A program made the position numbers and the translations under genes. The notes under the pieces were generated by a model. That model saw nothing but the letters and a program-made list of their open reading frames with translations, did no database searches and had not been told where the DNA came from. A stretch of DNA of 64,000 bases. Source: Xanthobacter sp. YC-JY1 (GTDB lineage Bacteria > Pseudomonadota > Alphaproteobacteria > Rhizobiales > Xanthobacteraceae). Shown piece by piece: positions 56,460-64,000 of the stretch; positions within the stretch are counted from its first letter, which is position 1, and each line of letters starts with the position of its first letter. The DNA is taken from positions 2,527,001 to 2,591,000 of the forward strand of contig NZ_CP032674.1 of the NCBI RefSeq assembly GCF_021730305.1, given 5' to 3'.

Positions 56460-56819
56460 TCACTCGACGACGGCGAGGGAGACGCGGGTGACGCCCGAGC
56501 CGGTAAAGCCGAGCTCAGACGCTGCGGCCTTGGACACGTCGATCACCCGGCCACGGACGAACGGTCCGCGATCATTGATGCGGACGACGACGGTCTTTCC
56601 ATTACGGAGATTGGTGACACGCACCTTGGTGCCGAAGGGCAGGGAACGATGGGCGGCAGTGTAGGCCGTCGGGTTGAAACGTTCACCACTCGCGGTGCTG
56701 CGGCCTTGCCAATAGTAGGAGGCGATGCCGGTGGAGGTGTCCGCGTTCGCCAGGCTCGGAGCGGCCATGGAGGCCGACAGGGACAGGGCGGCGCAGGACA
56801 GGACCACGCGTATCTTCAT
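56460..56819 (-). CDS. RlpA-like double-psi beta-barrel exported protein
   Basis: The 119-residue protein has a signal peptide ([20 protein letters not shown], cleavage near SLANA) and a single RlpA/DPBB domain: [56 protein letters not shown]. It lacks the SPOR domain of full-length RlpA. The Asp of the lytic-transglycosylase active site (INDRGP) is present, so peptidoglycan binding or cleavage is plausible. It is a single gene on the minus strand; the gap to tRNA-Pro (56820-57081) shows no gene. Confidence 0.88.
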   Translation of the reverse strand: MKIRVVLSCAALSLSASMAAPSLANADTSTGIASYYWQGRSTASGERFNPTAYTAAHRSLPFGTKVRVTNLRNGKTVVVRINDRGPFVRGRVIDVSKAAASELGFTGSGVTRVSLAVVE

Positions 56820-57081
56820 CCGTTCAATCTTCCGTGTTGTTGAGGAAGATCGCCGAATGACTGCGCAATCCGGCCACATTGACACCATTCGCCGGCGAAA
56901 GAGTGACGATTCGTTCTCCTTTGCCACAATCCTGCCGCGATGCGACGCCGAAAAGCGCAGCCTAAGGTGGTATCTTTGTCCCGCTCGAATGATCCCTGGG
57001 GAGAGCGGCGTGCGCTTTGCACATTCGGTTCCGGAGGGGCTTGTCGGGGCCCCGGTGATGGTCTAAGCCTCCCCTCCACGT

Positions 57082-57159
57082 CGGAGCGTAGCGCAGCCCG
57101 GTTAGCGCACTAGTCTGGGGGACTAGGGGTCGGAGGTTCAAATCCTCTCGCTCCGACCA
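57082..57159 (+). tRNA. tRNA-Pro (anticodon GGG)
   Basis: The cloverleaf is complete: acceptor CGGAGCG/CGCTCCG, D-arm GCGCAGCCCGGTTAGCGC, anticodon stem CTAGT/ACTAG with loop CTGGGGG (anticodon GGG), T-arm GGAGG-TTCAAAT-CCTCT, discriminator A and an encoded CCA. Confidence 0.95.
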
Positions 57160-57353
57160 TTCCATCCCGGCATCCGCAACAGCCCTTCCTTTGCTTGATC
57201 GGCGCGATGCCTGGCCTATGCTGCCTTCAGGCGCGGCTTCATTCTTCCCATCTTCAATCCCACGCTTTGCCGGAGGCGGACCGTCGCTGTGTGCGGCGGA
57301 TGCTTGCGGCTGCCCTCTGGCCGTACGCCCCCGACGCTCATCTGATGCATCAC

Positions 57354-57369
57354 GCGAATCGCGATTCGC
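57354..57369. repeat. Perfect 16-bp palindrome flanked by CTGATGCAT direct repeats
   Basis: GCGAATCGCGATTCGC is perfectly self-complementary. CTGATGCAT occurs at 57342-57350, just before it, and again at 57408-57416. These lie in the 422-bp gap (57160-57581) between tRNA-Pro and the MBL gene, where I see no convincing gene. They may be operators or remains of an integration site next to the tRNA. Confidence 0.4.
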
Positions 57370-57581
57370 ATCCTCCTGCGCTTGCAGAATTTTTAGCCGC
57401 GTCTCACCTGATGCATGAGGGCCACTGAGGGGCCCGACCGGAAGGCGTGGCGCTTCAAGCCCCTTTCAGTCGCGATGAATGGGCTGTCGATGACGGGCCC
57501 GCCGGTGTGACTCCAGACGCGAATTGGAGCACCCTGCGGCGGATTCTGCGGCGGGGCGTCCCGGCCGCACGGAGAGCGACG

Positions 57582-58445
57582 ATGCCCCCCTCCACCGAGG
57601 CCGCCACACTCACATTCACCATTCTCGGCTGCGGCTCGTCGGGCGGCGTTCCGCGGGTGGGGCAGGGGTGGGGCGCCTGCGATCCCGCCAATCCGCGCAA
57701 TCGCCGCCGCCGGTGCTCCATGCTGGTGGAGCGAGTCGGGCCGAACGGGAAAACCAGCGTCCTCGTCGATGCTTCGCCGGACCTGCGGGAGCAGTTGCTC
57801 GGCGTGAACGTCACCCATCTGGACGCTGTCCTGTTCACCCACGAGCACGCCGACCACACCCACGGCATCGATGATCTGCGGCCGCTCGCCATCCACAACC
57901 GCAAGCGCGTCGAGATCTATGCGGACGAGGATACCGCCCGCATCCTGCATCAACGCTTCGGCTATTGCTTCGCCACGCCGCCGGGCAGCGCTTATCCACC
58001 CATCCTGAACGACCACCGGTTCAGGGAGGGCCGTGAGATCGTCATCGATGGCGCCGGCGGCCCGATCACGGCGCTGCCGTTCCGCCAGCGGCATGGCGAT
58101 ATCGACGCCTTCGGCTTCCGGTTCGACGGCGTCGCCTATTCAAGCGACGTGAACGGGTTTCCCGAGAACAGCCTTGGGCATCTGCACAATCTCGACGTCT
58201 GGATCATCGATGCCCTGCGCGAGGCGCCCCATCCCTCGCATTTCACGCTTCAGGAAGCGCTGGACCATGTGGCGCTGCTCAAGCCCAATCTCGCGATCCT
58301 GACCAACCTGCACACGGACCTCGATTATTCCGCCTTGGCCGCGCGCCTGCCGGAGGGGGTGATTCCAGCCTATGACGGCATGCAGTTCACGTCAGACATC
58401 CGGAGCGGCGCAGCCATCCATGAGCGGACCGGGGCGACGGGTTAG
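57582..58445 (+). CDS. MBL-fold metallohydrolase (PhnP-like)
   Basis: The 287-residue metallo-beta-lactamase-fold enzyme resembles PhnP-type phosphodiesterases. It shows FTILGCGSSGGVPRVG at the N-terminus, the metal motif FTHEHADHTHGIDDLRPL, the later Asp/His ligands (AYSSDVNGFPENSL, HPSHFTLQEAL) and TNLHTDLDY. In many alphaproteobacteria this gene follows metG-tatD; here tatD is absent and tRNA-Pro lies upstream. The start at 57582 is set by GGAGAGCGACG. The exact substrate is unknown. Confidence 0.9.
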   Translation: MPPSTEAATLTFTILGCGSSGGVPRVGQGWGACDPANPRNRRRRCSMLVERVGPNGKTSVLVDASPDLREQLLGVNVTHLDAVLFTHEHADHTHGIDDLRPLAIHNRKRVEIYADEDTARILHQRFGYCFATPPGSAYPPILNDHRFREGREIVIDGAGGPITALPFRQRHGDIDAFGFRFDGVAYSSDVNGFPENSLGHLHNLDVWIIDALREAPHPSHFTLQEALDHVALLKPNLAILTNLHTDLDYSALAARLPEGVIPAYDGMQFTSDIRSGAAIHERTGATG

Positions 58446-58631
58446 CTCTCGATGCGATTCGGGTTTCGCTTTTGAAGCCTCACTTAAGTCGCTGTCATAG
58501 GTGGATAAATTTGTGAATTTTGGCGCTACCGAATCCTGGTGCCCAGTGGAGCGAGTCTTGCCCGTCCTTTTTCTAATTCCATAATATCTCTTCTGCGATT
58601 TACTCGTGCAGGGCTCCATCAGCACCCCGCC
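58446..58631. other. Low-GC intergenic island without gene
   Basis: The space between the convergent MBL and trmO genes is clearly more AT-rich (for example GGTGGATAAATTTGTGAATT and CTTTTTCTAATTCCATAATA) than the rest of the window. I find no ORF with coding character, no hairpin with T-run and no insertion sequence end. Confidence 0.5.
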
Positions 58632-59096
58632 TCACGCGTGCTGCACCTTCAGATCGACCAGCGGCGTGCCGTCGAGGCAGTCGAGGCCGCGCACCATCAC
58701 CTTGAGCCCCTCCACGCCCACGAGCGTGACCACCGAGGATGCGATCGGGTTTGGCCGCACGGGAGAGCGCAGCGCGAAGGTGCCGCGGGTGGCTCCGTCG
58801 CGTGGGCTCTGGAGCACAAGGTCGCGGCGGGCCCTGTCCATCCAGTAGAGCACCTGGAGGCGCGGACACTCGGCGAGGCCCGTCAGGGCATCCGCCCAGC
58901 GCGCATCGATCTCCAGGGTGCAGACCGGCCCCTCCTCCGGGTCACCCCGGCGCGGACAGGTGCCGCGCACCGTCCAGGGCGTGCGGATGCGGCCGATGAA
59001 ATAGAGCCCCGCGTCGAAACGCTCCGGCAGCGCGACGCTGGTCTCGCCGGGCCGGATGTCGTCGTCGATGGGGCCGGCGGGCGCGATTTCGATCAT
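58632..59096 (-). CDS. trmO: TrmO/TsaA family tRNA methyltransferase-like protein
   Basis: The 154-residue protein belongs to the TsaA/TrmO (UPF0066) family, which N6-methylates t6A37 of tRNA using SAM. Characteristic parts are the GRIRTPW segment, LEIDARWADALTGLAECPRLQVLYWM, the block PRDGATRGTFALRSPVRPNPIASS (read as RGTFALRSPVRPNPIA) and VRGLDCLDGTPLVDLK. The ATG at 59096 (MIEIAPAGPI) is preferred over 59126. Some family members act on other substrates, so the tRNA role is by homology only. Confidence 0.87.
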   Translation of the reverse strand: MIEIAPAGPIDDDIRPGETSVALPERFDAGLYFIGRIRTPWTVRGTCPRRGDPEEGPVCTLEIDARWADALTGLAECPRLQVLYWMDRARRDLVLQSPRDGATRGTFALRSPVRPNPIASSVVTLVGVEGLKVMVRGLDCLDGTPLVDLKVQHA

Positions 59097-59222
59097 GGGC
59101 GGGAATCCGTTGGACGCCGATAGCATAGGCGTCGCGGTCCCGTGCTCAAAGGCGGCATCGGGCGCAGTCGCGCGCGGCGTGCCCGCGCATTAGGATGGCC
59201 GCCTATCCCTCCGGAGCTCCCC

Positions 59223-60071
59223 ATGCAGCCCTCCCGCGACATTGCGCGCCTCATCGAGATCATGGCCGCCCTGCGCACGCCGGGCACTGGTTGCCCGTGG
59301 GATCTGGAGCAGACCTTCGCGACCATTGCGCCCTACACGCTGGAAGAGGCCTATGAGGTGGCCGATGCTATCGCCCGCGCCGACTTGCCGGACCTGAAGG
59401 AGGAACTGGGCGACCTGCTGCTGCAGGTGGTGTTCCATGCGCGTCTGGCGGAGGAGGAAGGCGCCTTCGCCTTCCCCGACGTGGTGGAGGCCATCACCAC
59501 CAAGCTGGTGCGGCGGCACCCCCATGTGTTCGGCGATACCCGCGATATGTCGCCGGAAGCGGTGAAGGGGATGTGGGCCGAGATCAAGGCGCAGGAAAAG
59601 GCCGAGCGCGCCGCCGCCCGCGCTGCTGCCGGGTTGGCGCCGGAGGAGGGCGGAAAGGGGACCCTCTCGGGCGTCGCACTGCCCCTCCCTGCCCTCACCC
59701 GCGCGCTGAAGCTTCAGGAGAAAGCAAGCCGCGTGGGCTTCGACTGGAATGATGCGCGGCAGGTGCTGGCCAAGATCCGCGAGGAGACGGAGGAAGTCTC
59801 GCAGGCCCTCGACGCCGGCGGCACCGAGGCCATTCGCGACGAGATCGGCGACCTGCTGTTTGCCGTGGTGAACCTTGCCCGCCATGCGGACGTCGATCCC
59901 GAGACGGCGCTGCGTGGCACCAACGAGAAGTTCACCCGACGCTTCGGCCATGTGGAGATGCAACTCGCGGCGGACGGCCGCCGGCCCAACGATGCCAGCC
60001 TCGACGAGATGGAAGCCCTCTGGCAGGACGCCAAGCGCCTCGAAAAGCGGAGCGAGCGCGCGGCCGAATAG
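59223..60071 (+). CDS. mazG: Nucleoside triphosphate pyrophosphohydrolase MazG
   Basis: MazG hydrolyses non-canonical NTPs to NMPs (282 residues, tandem MazG domains). The N-terminal domain has CPWDLEQTFATIAPYTLEEA, EEAYEVADAI and LKEELGDLLLQVVFHA; the C-terminal domain has KIREETEEVSQAL and RDEIGDLLFAVVNLARH, so the EExxE...E/D metal motifs occur in both. The linker carries an Ala/Glu insert (EKAERAAARAAAGLAPEEGG). Its stop is 15 bp from that of the convergent hflX. Confidence 0.94.
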   Translation: MQPSRDIARLIEIMAALRTPGTGCPWDLEQTFATIAPYTLEEAYEVADAIARADLPDLKEELGDLLLQVVFHARLAEEEGAFAFPDVVEAITTKLVRRHPHVFGDTRDMSPEAVKGMWAEIKAQEKAERAAARAAAGLAPEEGGKGTLSGVALPLPALTRALKLQEKASRVGFDWNDARQVLAKIREETEEVSQALDAGGTEAIRDEIGDLLFAVVNLARHADVDPETALRGTNEKFTRRFGHVEMQLAADGRRPNDASLDEMEALWQDAKRLEKRSERAAE

Positions 60072-60086
60072 GCGCCGCGCGCCGCC

Positions 60087-61619
60087 CTACATCGTGTTAA
60101 CCCGCCGGACGCCGAAGCGGCGGGTGACAAGGCCGGCGCGCTCCGGCGGGATGCGCAGGGCCACCTGCAACACGCCGTCCTCGCCTGTGGTGCGCTCCAG
60201 CACTTCGCCGTGGCGGTAGAGCCAACCGAGCCCTTCGCCATCCTCCGCCGCGAGCGTGACGGAGAGAGTCACGCGCCCGGAGGTGATGCGGCGCTCGATG
60301 ACGCCCAGCAGGTCGTCCGTCCCCTCCCCGGTCAGGGCCGAAACGGCGACGGGCGCCCCGGCACCGGCGCGGAGCGTCTGGTTCTGCACCTGCTCGCGGG
60401 CCTCGGGCAAAAGCCGGTCGATCTTGTTCCACACCTCGATGACACGGCCGCCGTTCTTGACCTCGACGCCGAGGTCTTCCAGCACGTCGGCCACATCCGC
60501 TGCCTGCGCCTCGGTGTCGGGGTGGGAGATGTCGCGCACGTGCAGGATCAGGTCCGCCTCCAGCACCTCTTCCAGCGTGGCGCGGAAGGCGGCGACGAGC
60601 TGGGTCGGCAGCTCGGAGATGAAGCCCACCGTGTCGGAGAGGATGATGCGGGTACCATGCGGCAGGTCCACCGCCCGAAGGGTTGGATCGAGCGTGGCGA
60701 ACAGCAGGTCCTTGGCCATCACCTCGGCGCGGGTGAGCCGGTTGAACAGCGTGGACTTGCCGGCGTTGGTGTAGCCCACCAGCGCAACGATGGGATAGGG
60801 CACCCTCTTGCGGCTCGCCCGGTGCAGGCCGCGGGTGCGCTTCACCTGCTCCAGCTCCTTCTCGATACGCACGATGCGCTCGCCGATGAGCCGGCGGTCC
60901 GCCTCGATCTGCGTCTCGCCCGGGCCGCCGAGGAAGCCGAAGCCGCCGCGCTGGCGTTCGAGATGGGTCCAGGAGCGCACCAGCCGGGAGCGCTGGTAAT
61001 TGAGGTGAGCAAGCTCCACCTGCAGCGCGCCTTCCTTGGTGCGGGCGCGCATGCCGAAGATTTCGAGGATCAGCGCAGTGCGGTCCACCACCTTGGTGGA
61101 CCATGCCTTCTCCAGATTGCGCTGCTGCACGGGGGACAAAGCGGCATCGAAGAAGACCAGATCCACATGCTCGGCCTTCACCACGTCCGCCAGCTCTTCC
61201 ACCTTGCCGGTGCCGAGATAGGTCGCGGGGCGAATTTCCGAGAGGGACACGAGGCCGGAGAAGACGACGTCCAGCTCGATGGCGGCGGCAAGGCCCACGG
61301 CCTCGTCCAATCGCGACTCGGGACTGCGCCGCTCCGGCGCGCCTCCCCTGCCCCGCCGGCTGACCACCGGAGTGACGACAGCACAACGCACGGCCGGCGC
61401 GCGGCGGTCGATGCCGCCGCGCGTAGCCTGTTGCGTCATGTCGGATGTGGAGCTGTCGGGATCCATGCCCGATTCGGGCAGCAGCGCCTCGTGCTCACCG
61501 GGGATCACAATGTCCTCCCCGGAGTCGATGGCACCTTCAACCTTGCGGCCTGCGAGCTTCGACGCCGCAGTCTTCGACTTTGCGCGTCCGCCCGCTCTCT
61601 TCCCGCTTTGATGCTCCAC
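60087..61619 (-). CDS. hflX: Ribosome-splitting GTPase HflX
   Basis: HflX binds and splits stalled 70S ribosomes (510 residues). The N-terminal HflX domain is marked by PATYLGTGKVEELADVVK and GFGFLGGPGETQIEADRR. The GTPase domain has G1 GYTNAGKSTLFNRL, G3 DTVGFISELP and G4 NKID. About 60 extra N-terminal residues, basic then acidic, precede the usual start (RAPAVRCAVVTP). The start is GTG at 61619, two bases after the hfq stop, so it is cotranscribed with hfq as in E. coli. A start further inside cannot be excluded. Confidence 0.95.
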   Translation of the reverse strand: MEHQSGKRAGGRAKSKTAASKLAGRKVEGAIDSGEDIVIPGEHEALLPESGMDPDSSTSDMTQQATRGGIDRRAPAVRCAVVTPVVSRRGRGGAPERRSPESRLDEAVGLAAAIELDVVFSGLVSLSEIRPATYLGTGKVEELADVVKAEHVDLVFFDAALSPVQQRNLEKAWSTKVVDRTALILEIFGMRARTKEGALQVELAHLNYQRSRLVRSWTHLERQRGGFGFLGGPGETQIEADRRLIGERIVRIEKELEQVKRTRGLHRASRKRVPYPIVALVGYTNAGKSTLFNRLTRAEVMAKDLLFATLDPTLRAVDLPHGTRIILSDTVGFISELPTQLVAAFRATLEEVLEADLILHVRDISHPDTEAQAADVADVLEDLGVEVKNGGRVIEVWNKIDRLLPEAREQVQNQTLRAGAGAPVAVSALTGEGTDDLLGVIERRITSGRVTLSVTLAAEDGEGLGWLYRHGEVLERTTGEDGVLQVALRIPPERAGLVTRRFGVRRVNTM

Positions 61620-61621
61620 GC

Positions 61622-61876
61622 TTACGCCTTTTCTCCCCCATCGTCCGTGGGATCGAACAACTGGACCGGGTGACCCGGCATGATGGTGGAAATGGCGTGC
61701 TTGTAAACCAGCTGGGAATGCCCGTCCCGGCGCAGGAGCACGCAGAAATTATCGAACCAGGTAACGACGCCCTGCAATTTCACCCCGTTCACCAGGAAAA
61801 TCGTGAGGGGAGTCTTGTTCTTGCGGACGTGATTGAGAAAAGTGTCTTGGAGATTTTGTGTCCGTTCCGCCGCCAT
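61622..61876 (-). CDS. hfq: RNA chaperone Hfq
   Basis: Hfq (84 residues) is the hexameric Sm-like protein that pairs small RNAs with mRNAs. Sm1 ([20 protein letters not shown] and [20 protein letters not shown]) and Sm2 ([13 protein letters not shown]) are complete. The tail is short and acidic ([11 protein letters not shown]). The start at 61876 (MAAERTQN) is used; an ATG four codons earlier (61888) is also possible. It is the middle of a conserved trkH-dat-hfq-hflX run. Confidence 0.95.
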   Translation of the reverse strand: MAAERTQNLQDTFLNHVRKNKTPLTIFLVNGVKLQGVVTWFDNFCVLLRRDGHSQLVYKHAISTIMPGHPVQLFDPTDDGGEKA

Positions 61877-62025
61877 TTTCGTATCCATTGTTTCGGCGTT
61901 GAGGCCCACGGGCAAGCGCACGTATGGAGTGTACACCCCCGTGAGAGTTGGGCTGCTAGAATGGCACAGCCCCATGGCGGCGCAATATTATTTTGCTCCG
62001 CAACATGATCCCCTCCGGGACAAAC

Positions 62026-62883
62026 TCAGGCGACTTCCGAAAAGTCGTGGAATTTCAACCGCAAAGCCGTAGCAACGGGGCCGGGGACACCGGTTCCCAC
62101 AGGTGTGCCGTCGATCATCACGACCGGCATGATGACCGTGGTCGCGGCCGAGATGAAGGCCTCGTCGGCCGCGTGGGCCTCCGCCACCGTGAACGGTCGC
62201 TCCTCGATCTTATAGCCAAGGTCCGCCGCCACCTCGAACGCCACGGTGCGGGTGATTCCCCTGAGGATGCCGCTGTCTGCCGGACGCGTGACGATGGTGC
62301 GGTCGGCGGTCACGATCCAGGCGTTGGTGGAGGCGCCCTCGGTTACATAACCGTCGGCATCGACGAACCATGCCTCGCGCGCGCCGGCCTCCTTCGCCAT
62401 CTGCTTGGCGAGCACGTTCGGCAGCAGGGAAACGCTCTTGATGTCGACGCGCGGCCAGCGATTCTCCGGCACGGTGATGACGGCGACGCCCTTGCGCGCC
62501 AGCGCCTCCTGCGCCTCCCGGTCGGTGCGGCGGGCGGTGACGACCACGGAGGGGGCGGTGTCCGGCGCCGGAAAGGCGTGGTCCCGCCGCGCGACGCCGC
62601 GCGTCACCTGCAGATAGACCATGCCATTGCGCACGCCGTTGCGCCGCACCACCTCGCGGAGCACGGCGGACAGCGCCGCCCGTGACATGGGCGCTGCAAT
62701 GAACAGCTCCCGCAGGGAGCGGTCGAGCCGGTCGAGATGGCGGCGTTCGTCCACCAGCCGGCCGCCGAGCACTTCGCAGACCTCATAGACGCCATCGGCG
62801 AATTGATAGCCGCGATCCTCCACATGCACGCTGGCGTCGCGGTGGGGGAGATAGCGTCCGTTGACGTAGGCGATGCGCGACAT
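62026..62883 (-). CDS. dat: D-amino acid aminotransferase
   Basis: This class IV PLP aminotransferase (285 residues) interconverts D-amino acids with 2-oxo acids, giving D-Ala and D-Glu for peptidoglycan. The PLP lysine is Lys149 (VDIKSVSLLPNVLAK). Supporting parts are EDRGYQFADGVYEV, VYLQVTRGVARRDHAFP and VTEGASTNAWIV. In this conserved Hyphomicrobiales block it precedes hfq. It begins 14 bp after the trkH stop. Substrate preference among class IV enzymes is inferred. Confidence 0.92.
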   Translation of the reverse strand: MSRIAYVNGRYLPHRDASVHVEDRGYQFADGVYEVCEVLGGRLVDERRHLDRLDRSLRELFIAAPMSRAALSAVLREVVRRNGVRNGMVYLQVTRGVARRDHAFPAPDTAPSVVVTARRTDREAQEALARKGVAVITVPENRWPRVDIKSVSLLPNVLAKQMAKEAGAREAWFVDADGYVTEGASTNAWIVTADRTIVTRPADSGILRGITRTVAFEVAADLGYKIEERPFTVAEAHAADEAFISAATTVIMPVVMIDGTPVGTGVPGPVATALRLKFHDFSEVA

Positions 62884-62897
62884 GGCTGCGTCGGCCC

Positions 62898-64000
62898 TCA
62901 GGTGCGCCAGATGGCGAGATGGATGAAGACGAAAAGCCCGATGATCTCCAGCCGCCCCGCGACCATGCCGATGCCGGCGACCAGCACCGAGCCCCACGGC
63001 AGGGAGGAGATCGCAGGCCAGCCGCCGCCCGCGGCGTCGTAGACCGGGCCGGTATTGGTGACGACCGCCGCCGCCGCCGCCAGCGCGGCATCCAGCGAGG
63101 GCAAACCCGGGCTCAGCGCGATCACGCACAGGCCATACAGGAAAGCGAGGCTCGCAGCCCCCGCCCAGACGCCCCGCATGGCCGAGCCGACACCGCCCTC
63201 CAACGACGAAGGCAGGACGATGTGCGGATAGACGAGGCGCAGGAGATCGCCCCGCGTGCGCAGCAGGATGGCGCGTAGGCGCAGCATCTTCAGCCCGCCC
63301 GCCACCGACAGTGCCCCGCCGCCCAGCAGCACCACGAGGATGACGAGGCCGAGCGGCAGGTTGGCATAGGTGCCTTCGTGCGGGCCGATGCCGCTGGTGG
63401 AGATCAACGAGGCGGCGGTGAACAGGCCGTCGCGCACCGCGTCCACCGACGACATCTCGTCGGTCCGGAACAGCAGGGCTCCGAGGATGATGCCGAGCAC
63501 CATCCACCAGCCAATGATGACGAGACTTTCCACCTGCTCCGGCGCGGCATTGATGCGGCGGGTGATCAGCGCCCGGTGCCAGCGCACGCTGGTGGCGCTG
63601 AAGATGAGGAAGGGCAGCAGCAGCCACTTGGGCGTCTCGTCCAGCGCCAGCGCCAACTGGGCCTCCGGCGGCAGGTGCGCGCCGGCCGAGACCACGGCGG
63701 TCGCAAGCGTGAAGGCCACATAGATGGTTTCACCCGAGGCCAGCAGCACGAGCATGGCCAGCACGGTCGCCCCGAAATAGGCGGGGGCGATCTCGCGCAG
63801 CACTCGCACCAGGTCCACCACATCGAGCGCGGAGCCGCCCCGCGGGGTCCGGTCGGGCAGGCCGCCAAGGCCCGCCGGCGCCAGCACGGCTACCGCGGTG
63901 ACTACGGTCAAGAGACCGCCGGCCCATTGCAGCAGGCCGAGGAAGACGTAGAGGCTCGCCGGCCCCTGATGGAGTGCGGTGAGGCCGGTCGCGGTGAAAG
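62898..64000 (-). CDS. trkH: TrkH family potassium uptake protein (partial)
   Basis: The frame enters from the right edge, so the N-terminal part is missing; about 367 residues are visible. It shows the pore-loop motif ATGLTALHQGP close to the edge, LLQWAGGLLTVV, then ASLISTSGIGP and AAVVTNTGPV as further selectivity-filter repeats, with many hydrophobic helices. TrkH translocates K+ (or Na+) with TrkA. An internal TTG at 63911 is not the start. In related genomes ntrY/ntrX and trkA lie on this side, so those are expected beyond the window. Confidence 0.93.
   Translation of the reverse strand, partial: FTATGLTALHQGPASLYVFLGLLQWAGGLLTVVTAVAVLAPAGLGGLPDRTPRGGSALDVVDLVRVLREIAPAYFGATVLAMLVLLASGETIYVAFTLATAVVSAGAHLPPEAQLALALDETPKWLLLPFLIFSATSVRWHRALITRRINAAPEQVESLVIIGWWMVLGIILGALLFRTDEMSSVDAVRDGLFTAASLISTSGIGPHEGTYANLPLGLVILVVLLGGGALSVAGGLKMLRLRAILLRTRGDLLRLVYPHIVLPSSLEGGVGSAMRGVWAGAASLAFLYGLCVIALSPGLPSLDAALAAAAAVVTNTGPVYDAAGGGWPAISSLPWGSVLVAGIGMVAGRLEIIGLFVFIHLAIWRT

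Noticed and set aside
58392-58625. 77-codon minus-strand ORF across the low-GC gap
   Set aside because: No ribosome binding site, no domain, unusual composition, and it overlaps the end of the MBL gene.
62026-63627. 533-codon frame joining dat with part of trkH
   Set aside because: The N-terminal 248 codons are a shadow of trkH in another frame; the aminotransferase begins at 62883 with a family-typical N-terminus.

Overview
The window is a GC-rich, densely packed chromosomal segment of an alphaproteobacterium, most likely a member of the Hyphomicrobiales close to Xanthobacteraceae (Azorhizobium/Xanthobacter/Ancylobacter type). The reasons are the alphaproteobacterial SOS boxes (GAAC-N7-GAAC) between uvrA and ssb, the conserved order yceD-plsX-fabH-ihfA-merR, the trkH-dat-hfq-hflX-mazG block, a ubiquinol-cytochrome c chaperone, and the rhizobial LivHMGF plus small membrane protein arrangement. 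The taxon is inferred from gene content only. I see no insertion sequence, prophage, CRISPR array or plasmid function.

Layout. 1-4338 (minus): a branched-chain amino acid ABC transporter operon (livH-livM-livG-livF) with a downstream DUF6867-like membrane protein cut by the window edge. 4703-9712 (plus): an SBF-type transporter, then a form II carbon-monoxide-dehydrogenase-like operon (S-L-M) preceded by a leader with a 7-codon ORF and two strong hairpins. 9725-17968: a CSS-EAL phosphodiesterase, a frameshifted TMEM175-like protein, a Gly-rich exported protein, isovaleryl-CoA dehydrogenase, a kinase with a ligase-like tail, trmFO, a DUF1127 protein and an FkbM methyltransferase. 17999-31584: DNA repair and topology (uvrA, ssb, gyrA, recQ), LysE and TauE exporters, a DUF815 ATPase, an exported barrel-like protein and dusA.

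31888-42030 is a single 3,380-codon type V autotransporter built of about 37 Gly-rich modules with a visible higher-order period. 42046-49720 holds metal and cobalamin functions (two Cys-containing DUF2946-like proteins, a PCu(A)C copper chaperone, a cobalamin riboswitch in front of a CbiM-like permease, cobS), plus DUF983, an aldo/keto reductase, a CDF-like protein, a retropepsin-like protease, DUF1289 and bamE. 49840-56373 is the respiratory-chaperone/yceD/phospholipid-fatty acid/ihfA/merR run. 56460-64000 has an RlpA-like protein, tRNA-Pro(GGG), an MBL hydrolase, trmO, mazG, and the hflX-hfq-dat-trkH block, with trkH cut by the right edge.

The items most worth a second look are the leader in front of the form II CODH genes, the kinase/AMP-ligase-tail fusion paired with trmFO, the 972-bp super-repeat in the autotransporter, the paired SOS boxes, and the apparent frameshift in the TMEM175-like gene.
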